NCBI GenBank assembly: GCA_964481485.1 | Contig: CAYZVM010000201.1 | Coordinates: 1 to 11,569, forward strand | DNA: 11,569 nt | Source of the DNA: M3007 sp964481485 | Lineage (GTDB): Bacteria > Bacteroidota > Bacteroidia > Chitinophagales > Saprospiraceae | Direction of reading: 5' to 3' | Shown here: piece after piece, positions 7,501-11,569 of the stretch | How positions within the stretch are numbered: the stretch's first letter is position 1 | How the letters are laid out: each line of letters opens with the position of its first letter | The notes under the pieces: model-generated | The model's database searches: none | What the model was told of the DNA's origin: nothing | The model's input: the letters and a program-made list of their open reading frames with translations, nothing else | Position numbers and translations under genes: made by a program

Positions 7501-8654
7501 CTTACAAAACTGTCGAGCGAATCGCCTTCTAAGCTCCAGACCCGCAGCAAACCAGAACGGTCGTAACTGGCGACTTTTTTGCCCTCAGGTGAAAAAAAGC
7601 CATTGGAAACTACTCTCGAATGACCCTGCAACGGGATTCGTTTTTTATTAGAAATGTCCCATAAGAGCGTGGTTGTGTCGGTACTGCCACACACCAGCAA
7701 AAAAGAGTTGTCGGGCGAGAAAACCAATTTGTTGATTCGATTTGCGCCCAAGGCAAGGGAATCCAGCCGTTGGCCGGTTGCGCTGCTTTGCAGGATGAGT
7801 CGCCCTTTTTCATCATGCCAAACCCATTTGCCTCCATCCGGTGAAATAGCAGCTTGCAGTTGCACGGCGACTGTGCCATCTCGGCGCAACTGAGCGCTGC
7901 CCAGTCTTTTCCCCGAAGTATCGCTCAATATTGCCCAATCGGAGCCATAGATGAGCAACCGCACACTGTCTTTTGAGAACTGGATATATCCATAATCAGT
8001 CGTCAAACTATCAAAGGTGAACAGCAAATCCCCATTGGAATGCCACAATTTTACGGTGCGGTCGAAGCCGTAGGTAGCGAGGTACTTGCCATCGGGCGAA
8101 ACCGCCAAACGGGCAATCCCTCTTTTATGCCCCTCGAACCCCTGCCGCCGGTAAAAATAGTTATCAGGGTTGCTGATGATGTCGGCAAATACTTGTTGGG
8201 TGACTTCGTCGTCGGCGTGTTCTTTGAGCGACATTTCGGCCATACGGGCAGCAAGCGTGGGGTCGGTCTGGAGGGTGCGCAGAGTGGCGGCCAAGTTGTG
8301 CCCGGCACGGGCATTGCGGCGTGATTCGGCGGTTCTTGCTTCTGCGATTTTGCGCTGGCCGTCGGCTTCGCCCCGCAGTTTTTTCTCCAACATTTTCCCC
8401 CGGCGCTCCAAGTCTTTTTGCCGCTCGGTTTTTTGCTGAATTTCTTTTATCTCGGCGGTCACGTCGGCGACTTTGGTGGGTTCGCACACGAGGTAGGCTT
8501 GGTAAAGGCTGATGGCTTCGCCGTTTTTATCAATGCGGGCATTCAGCCGGGCTTGTTCGAGCAGGCAAGGGCAGGTGTCGCAGAGTACTTGCTTTTGCGC
8601 GGTAGCGCTGAGCGCGAGCAGAAAGCAGATTGTTAATACAAACGGGGTTTTCAT
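4512..8654 (-). CDS. Periplasmic WD40-repeat / TPR-like sensor protein, third gene of the SIR2-TIR/STAND operon
   Basis: The product has 1380 residues. Residues 1-19 form a Sec signal peptide (cleavage near SATA-Q) with no lipobox, so the mature protein should be periplasmic. A Cys-containing helical region (21-60) and a charged coiled-coil-like stretch (about 62-115) come next. A helical linker (118-165) then leads into WD40 repeats from about 172 to 866; clear blades end in VKLW (204), LLWD (333), RVW (373), TLW (607), YLW (693), FLW (734), RLW (822) and RLW (864), many with an SPDG or SPD turn. About 14 blades fit, enough for two seven-bladed propellers. The C-terminal 900-1375 region is helical with TPR-like pairs near 962-990, 1024-1050, 1085-1112, 1257-1290 and 1292-1320. 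These modules bind proteins or peptides; no catalytic motif was seen. Its start lies 3 bases after the STAND stop codon, so it is presumably co-translated. The likely role is ligand sensing. Confidence 0.9.
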   Translation of the reverse strand: MKTPFVLTICFLLALSATAQKQVLCDTCPCLLEQARLNARIDKNGEAISLYQAYLVCEPTKVADVTAEIKEIQQKTERQKDLERRGKMLEKKLRGEADGQRKIAEARTAESRRNARAGHNLAATLRTLQTDPTLAARMAEMSLKEHADDEVTQQVFADIISNPDNYFYRRQGFEGHKRGIARLAVSPDGKYLATYGFDRTVKLWHSNGDLLFTFDSLTTDYGYIQFSKDSVRLLIYGSDWAILSDTSGKRLGSAQLRRDGTVAVQLQAAISPDGGKWVWHDEKGRLILQSSATGQRLDSLALGANRINKLVFSPDNSFLLVCGSTDTTTLLWDISNKKRIPLQGHSRVVSNGFFSPEGKKVASYDRSGLLRVWSLEGDSLDSFVSESKLIKDAFFVNEDSILVQTSDQTVALRPGGSQNVRPFNNLGNQILKPYPAGERLLLIGKTLEQGQGQTSELAVRVFQKDGGYRTRFGVYGENAFPAWAGETPEGDIVMYFLKSGGATFHSYRYTSRKPMSFTLPRPKSGRPSNNRWNSCVPTFSHDGKYFVYTHPYDSAAVVRLTNVPKEPFFRIKKDSSTVVNISINPQLSDTSRYFFLTLNADGTATLWNSAAREQATYRESGCRVTQAQFFPDGERVLITCADSIFSTYWLWNPRSNQRRLTPIGNYPNLHRAALSPDGNVIALTGKDQRIYLWSIEEQKLKSELLDIESPVQKIIFLPDSQRLLTLNETGQLFLWDISRVEKPLKSWRGYWNGQKTTGWRDVVLSPKGNKMLLIGNGNDALLTDMDGTSAVELDDVYPQSAVFSPDEKYLLIAGWDNVARLWNQQSLYIGSFKGEHAGGVISIAISPDNSRALTTDGMGTTRLWKMPDAFLNDELHHYTPNALIEKDILPSPDQLDAITHAGALYHAAFNFLSQQDSATAYKLFDYLLKKFPNQGEEVWYNWHTIGKSIGHDHIDSLMRQTRILYPLAERFKKDGKYAEAKKMYEYLINKGEGSIPLWDYFDLCQKGGFQVSKDLFLNETNPAKLASSAQYFRTERDFATARLLYKKALQQEINADALIGLDKMNDPADHPLIQEKLASLTDEYELMRLANHFRANGQEPRAATLYEKVLQIREDPQAVIALFEISKTHPQIPFDMGRFEQSQSADVTRQYLWYFSDRGMASMKTKMWKRLFQLGNNSAYDYLDYYQAIAPEEQPAFFDTLLHLESPGLLKSLMNAFASQVGGILDRAERSEYYEKATQLGERLLKLEDKPEHRASLSTHYNSLGFNALFIKEYQKCYDAIQRGIELNPDNLYLYTNLPHALLFMGEKEKAWEAYKKYESRPYYPERQRPFIREAYYFDFEDFRKDYEANPGKNFTEQMMKDMDEIEKHLKALPPNAAKK
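6045..8141 (-). repeat. WD40 beta-propeller repeat region inside the sensor gene
   Basis: This part encodes residues 172-870 of the sensor protein. The repeat unit is about 40-45 residues: an often degenerate GH, a strand, SPDG/SPDN/SPDE, a hydrophobic strand, then a variable D and a closing LW or VW. First and last repeats are the most canonical (GHKRGIARLAVSPDGKYL at 175-192; a SPDN-containing blade ending in RLW at 864). The middle (about 380-600) is strongly diverged. At DNA level the SPDG codons give a recurrent tcgggcgaa-type string on the plus strand. Confidence 0.85.
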
Positions 8655-8657
8655 GTG

Positions 8658-10337
8658 TCATTTAGTTTGAAGTTTTTGGAGCGATTCGGAGACGAGCACT
8701 GCTTTTTTATCCATTTCAGCCGACCAGATGCCTTCCTTACGCGCTTTCTCCATTTCTTTTTTTGCCAAAAGTGGTTGGTTGGCGGTCATATAGACATCTA
8801 TTTTGGTGCTTAGCAGTTTGAGTTCGGCCTCTCGGTATTTCTCAAGGTTTTCTTGGGCTTTGTCGAAATTGTAATTGGAGATGCTGATTTGCCGCTGTAC
8901 CTCCTCGTTTTGCCGACGCGCTACTATCCACCCTGCCGACGCTATCAACGCCAATAACCCCGCGACAACAGCAAAGGCTAAAACTTGTCGTTTGCTTTTT
9001 TTGGCCTGTATCAATTGCTGGTGGCGAGCTTTCTGTTCCAGTTCTTCTTTGAGGCGTGCGGCTTGTTCTTGTTGGGCCTTTTTGGCCTCTTCTTTTTCTT
9101 GGCGCAGTCGGCGTTTTTCATACGATTTCAGAATTGGCTCCACGAGCGCGTCATGGCTGACCTCGTAGCTGCGCCCCAAATGGGTGTTTTCTACCCGAAT
9201 AAGGCGACTGTCCACCAACAGCCGCAGCAATTCTTCCTCGATGCCGTATTTTTCTTTTTCAACACCTTCCGTGACACCGACTCGCCGACCACCCACGATG
9301 AGACCCGTCTCGATGAACACACGGGCGCGCTCCTCCATTTCGTCGGGCAAATCGGCAATGGCCTGTTCGTAATAGTCATTGATGACGGATTGTATATCCG
9401 CCCTGCTGCCGACGTAGGTTTGGTCAATTTCTATGCTGTTATCTTTGACCTTAGCGTGCCGCTGTTGCACTTGCTGCTCGATATGCCGGGAGACAAGTTG
9501 CAGTTGGAAAGACTCGATTTCCTGGTTTTTGTTAGTCAGTTCGTCCAGAATCAGTTGGAGCGTTTCCTCCCGATAGGTAAAAGGCGGAGTAGCAAAACCG
9601 GCACCCGGCAATTGAGCTGGCTCTGTGATGGCTTCACTGGCCTGATGGCGTTTCAGGGGCTTGAGTTGAAAACGGTTATGGAGAATGAGCGGTATTTCCA
9701 CACTCAATTCTTCCAACAGGCTGAGCCTGTCGGAGCGGATGGCCATGACAATTTTGCTTTTCACGGGCTGGTGCCAGGCCATGTCGTCGGCAGTGCGCTG
9801 GTCGGGCGGTATGGAGAGCAGGTGCTCGCTCACGCGGTTGGGCAAACGCCCGGAGACGAGGTCGGCCAAGTCCACGATGAATGCGCGGCGGGCCGCGGGC
9901 GAATGCTCAAAAAATTCTTCAAACTGGTCGAGCAGGAACACCGGCATTGCTGGTTCGCCATATCGCTCAAACCGGCAGGCGCGCAAACTTTCCCAAAGAC
10001 CGGCTTCAGCAAAAGTGGTTCCGGTGTGGCGCTGGAGCGCAACTTCGTCCATGTAAGGCCGGAGCGCGTTTTTTATCGTCACGACTGGGCTGAACGCCGT
10101 GTCCTGCAGTCGGATTTTGATAGGAATGTACGGCTCCAATTCGAGCAGCGGCACCAGACCCGCATTGAGCAAAGAACTTTTCCCAATGCCTGATTTTGAG
10201 AACAATACGACGAGATTAAGCGTGCTCACCTGCGCATAAAGGCTGCGAATCTCTTCGCTGCGGCCAAAGAAGAGTTCCTGCTCAGCCGACTCGAACGAGC
10301 GAATGCCCGGGTAGCGATATTGCGGTTTCATGCTCAT
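8658..10337 (-). CDS. STAND-type P-loop NTPase with a C-terminal transmembrane helix (nSTAND1-like), second gene of the operon
   Basis: The product has 559 residues. It begins directly with the entry motif YPGIRSFESAEQELFFGR (9-26) of novel-STAND NTPases. Walker A is SKSGIGKSS (47-55; Lys53), with serine in place of the usual first glycine. Walker B is VFLLDQFEEFF (133-143). AIRSDRL (199-205) fits the sensor arginine region. A winged-helix part ends in YEVSHDALVEPIL (391-403), typical of the family. A charged coiled coil (404-450), one membrane helix (about 452-473) and a second charged helical tail (474-559) follow. The positive KKSKR before the helix predicts an N-terminus in the cytoplasm and a tail in the periplasm. 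STAND ATPases act as signal-driven oligomerising switches. No effector domain is fused at the N-terminus and no sensor repeats at the C-terminus; the neighbours supply both. The start overlaps the previous stop (ATGA); a second ATG two codons in is possible. Confidence 0.9.
   Translation of the reverse strand: MSMKPQYRYPGIRSFESAEQELFFGRSEEIRSLYAQVSTLNLVVLFSKSGIGKSSLLNAGLVPLLELEPYIPIKIRLQDTAFSPVVTIKNALRPYMDEVALQRHTGTTFAEAGLWESLRACRFERYGEPAMPVFLLDQFEEFFEHSPAARRAFIVDLADLVSGRLPNRVSEHLLSIPPDQRTADDMAWHQPVKSKIVMAIRSDRLSLLEELSVEIPLILHNRFQLKPLKRHQASEAITEPAQLPGAGFATPPFTYREETLQLILDELTNKNQEIESFQLQLVSRHIEQQVQQRHAKVKDNSIEIDQTYVGSRADIQSVINDYYEQAIADLPDEMEERARVFIETGLIVGGRRVGVTEGVEKEKYGIEEELLRLLVDSRLIRVENTHLGRSYEVSHDALVEPILKSYEKRRLRQEKEEAKKAQQEQAARLKEELEQKARHQQLIQAKKSKRQVLAFAVVAGLLALIASAGWIVARRQNEEVQRQISISNYNFDKAQENLEKYREAELKLLSTKIDVYMTANQPLLAKKEMEKARKEGIWSAEMDKKAVLVSESLQKLQTK
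10334..10337 (-). other. ATGA stop-start overlap coupling SIR2-TIR and STAND genes
   Basis: On the minus strand the four bases read ATGA: the TGA stop of the SIR2-TIR gene (10334-10336) shares bases with the ATG start of the STAND gene (10335-10337). Such an overlap usually means translational coupling and a set ratio of both products. Confidence 0.85.
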
Positions 10338-11569
10338 AGGAATCTCTTTTTAAAGGCGGCAGCCACAGAGCGGAATGCTTCGTCCTCATTGTCGGCACCT
10401 GTGATGGGTTTTGCCTCGGCATCGCCGGGCAGCCTTTCCAATCTTTGGAAAAAAGGGTCGGCATCCCACAGGCAAGGTTTCAGCAGCACGGGCGCCACCT
10501 CGGCTTCTTTGGCGTTGTAGCGGCGTTTCAGCAGCGGGAGGTCGGTCTCGAAAATGCGGTCGTCGTCAAAATAATTGGCAGTCAGCAGCGGCACGATGAT
10601 GTTGGCTTTTTCCATAGCCTCCGCCACTTGTTTTTCAACATCGCCGGAAGTAATCATGGCGCGGTGCCAGATTTTCAGCCGGGGGTTGGCGATGCGCAGC
10701 GGTTTCAGCAATTGCAACAATTTTTCTACCTCCTTTCGGTCGGCCTCTACGTCCGAGTACGATATGAACACATTTTCGGAATCAAAACCACTGGCCAAAC
10801 TGCTTATCTCGCGGGCAAAATCGGCCATGCGCACATCCACAAAATGGAAGTTGAATTCATGCCGGAGATAATAGCGGGTGATTTCGGACACCGGGTAATT
10901 GTCCGTTTGCGGCGAGAAGGTGCGGTTTTTCTCGTCGAGTTGCAAAGATTTGAGCAGCAACCTGAACTGCCAGTTTTCCAGATTGAAACCAAAAAACAGA
11001 TAGGTGTTGTCCGGCTTGAACAGGTTGAGGATTTCCTGTGGGATACGCGATTTGCCTTCCAGCACATTGCGCACATAGGCCATTTGGTCGGCCTCGGTAA
11101 TCACCATAGAAGTGGGGTCTTGCCAATTGCCAAACAGGTTGAACAACAAAGGCTGCATCATACTCACCAGCCCCACGTTGCCCACCGGCTGCTGCGTGTT
11201 GCGCTCGCTGCCGGTGTTCACCTCGTAGTTGAAATTGAACGGCACTGGCTCTTTGCCCACCTTGCGCAGTGCCCGCAGCATAAAATCGTCGGGCGTGGTG
11301 TTTACGATGATGCGTACGGGCAGTTTTGCCAGCTCTTCATAAATCGCGGGGATGTAGTCATCGCCGCCAGATTTTTCCACGATGTATTTCTGCGAAATGT
11401 CGCGCAGGTCTTCTTTGGAAATGTTTTGCTCGCGCAGGTACAGGTGCGACAAGTAGCGCAGGTTGTTGATAGCAGAACTGTCGTAGGGAATCTTTTGGGC
11501 ATCGAGCTTGCGGGCAAATTCCTGAGCCAGCCCTTCCAGAATAGGAATGTCTTGGCCGTTAACACCCGG
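10334..11569 (-). CDS. SIR2-like / TIR fusion protein, first visible gene of the operon (5' end outside the window)
   Basis: The frame is open to the right window edge; 411 C-terminal residues are visible (numbered from the edge). Residues 1-255 look like a SIR2-like NAD-binding domain. PGVN at the very edge is probably the end of its glycine-rich NAD motif. LPVRIIVNTTPDDFMLRAL (83-101) sits where 'TTN.D.ll..al' is expected, and the PLLFNLFGNWQDP...VITEADQ segment (140-162) where 'y.lHG....p.s.viT..D' is expected. YLFFGFNLENWQFRLLL (190-206) fits the 'lFvGysl.D..f..ll' motif. Residues 265-411 are a TIR domain: NVFISYSD (266-273), IWHRAMITSGDVEKQV (300-315), IIVPLLTANYF (324-334) and PVLLKPCLWD (360-369). 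Many such domains cleave NAD as immune effectors. Here the usual SIR2 Asn/His and TIR Glu positions appear substituted, so activity is uncertain. No membrane segment is seen, so it is predicted cytoplasmic. A TTG at 11452 is not the true start, because the homologous frame continues upstream. Confidence 0.82.
   Translation of the reverse strand, partial: PGVNGQDIPILEGLAQEFARKLDAQKIPYDSSAINNLRYLSHLYLREQNISKEDLRDISQKYIVEKSGGDDYIPAIYEELAKLPVRIIVNTTPDDFMLRALRKVGKEPVPFNFNYEVNTGSERNTQQPVGNVGLVSMMQPLLFNLFGNWQDPTSMVITEADQMAYVRNVLEGKSRIPQEILNLFKPDNTYLFFGFNLENWQFRLLLKSLQLDEKNRTFSPQTDNYPVSEITRYYLRHEFNFHFVDVRMADFAREISSLASGFDSENVFISYSDVEADRKEVEKLLQLLKPLRIANPRLKIWHRAMITSGDVEKQVAEAMEKANIIVPLLTANYFDDDRIFETDLPLLKRRYNAKEAEVAPVLLKPCLWDADPFFQRLERLPGDAEAKPITGADNEDEAFRSVAAAFKKRFL

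Noticed and set aside
8575..8654. Lipoprotein signal in the WD40 protein (Cys10 or Cys25)
   Set aside because: The residues before either Cys do not form a lipobox: isoleucine precedes Cys10 directly and Cys25 follows QVL. A signal peptidase I site near SATA-Q fits better.
8985..10193. Long plus-strand open frame (402 codons) antisense to the STAND ATPase gene
   Set aside because: It is a shadow of a gene with clear Walker motifs. Its translation shows no domain pattern and it has no separate promoter or neighbour logic.
11450..11452. TTG as start codon of the SIR2-TIR gene
   Set aside because: The same frame continues 39 codons to the window edge with SIR2-like sequence (PGVNGQDIP then helices), so the true start is upstream, outside the window.
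11302..11565. Minus-strand 87-codon frame near the right edge
   Set aside because: It is out of frame with the SIR2-TIR coding frame, which is open to the edge and shows domain motifs.
10334..11569. Classification as a Thoeris system
   Set aside because: Thoeris has a TIR protein separate from a SIR2-SLOG protein. Here SIR2 and TIR are fused, no SLOG domain is seen, and the partners are a STAND ATPase and a WD40 protein.

Overview
The window looks like chromosomal DNA of a member of the Bacteroidota, most likely an environmental Saprospiria/Cytophagia-type bacterium. This is an inference from protein style: a small secreted protein resembling DUF3244 or type IX sorting domains, Bacteroidota-like STAND and SIR2-TIR proteins, weak Shine-Dalgarno sites, and a TAnnTTTG-like promoter sequence. 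It holds six complete protein genes and one gene cut by the right edge. No RNA gene, insertion sequence or CRISPR array was seen.

Left part (1-4483) is housekeeping or accessory. A secreted serine hydrolase of the CocE/NonD (alpha-amino-acid ester hydrolase-like) family reads leftward (84-1970). Divergent from it is an MscS-type mechanosensitive channel (2101-3138). Next come a small secreted Ig-like protein (3302-3625), a very strong intrinsic terminator (3652-3691), and a solitary beta-class DNA methyltransferase (3719-4483) with no nuclease partner in view.

Right part (4512-11569) is the interesting one: a tightly packed leftward three-gene operon. In transcription order it encodes (1) a SIR2-like plus TIR fusion, 5' end outside the window; (2) a STAND-type P-loop NTPase with a coiled coil and one transmembrane helix; (3) a 1380-residue protein with a Sec signal peptide, a large WD40 propeller region (about 14 blades) and a TPR-like C-terminus. 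Genes 1 and 2 overlap by ATGA, and genes 2 and 3 are 3 bases apart. Together they hold the parts of an NLR-like immune or signalling receptor: effector, switch ATPase and sensor repeats. Here the parts are split over three polypeptides and, as predicted, over two compartments: effector and ATPase in the cytoplasm, repeat sensor in the periplasm. In addition, both putative NAD-consuming domains of the effector seem to deviate at expected catalytic positions. I infer a candidate envelope-sensing defence or stress-signalling system; the sequence alone does not prove its function.
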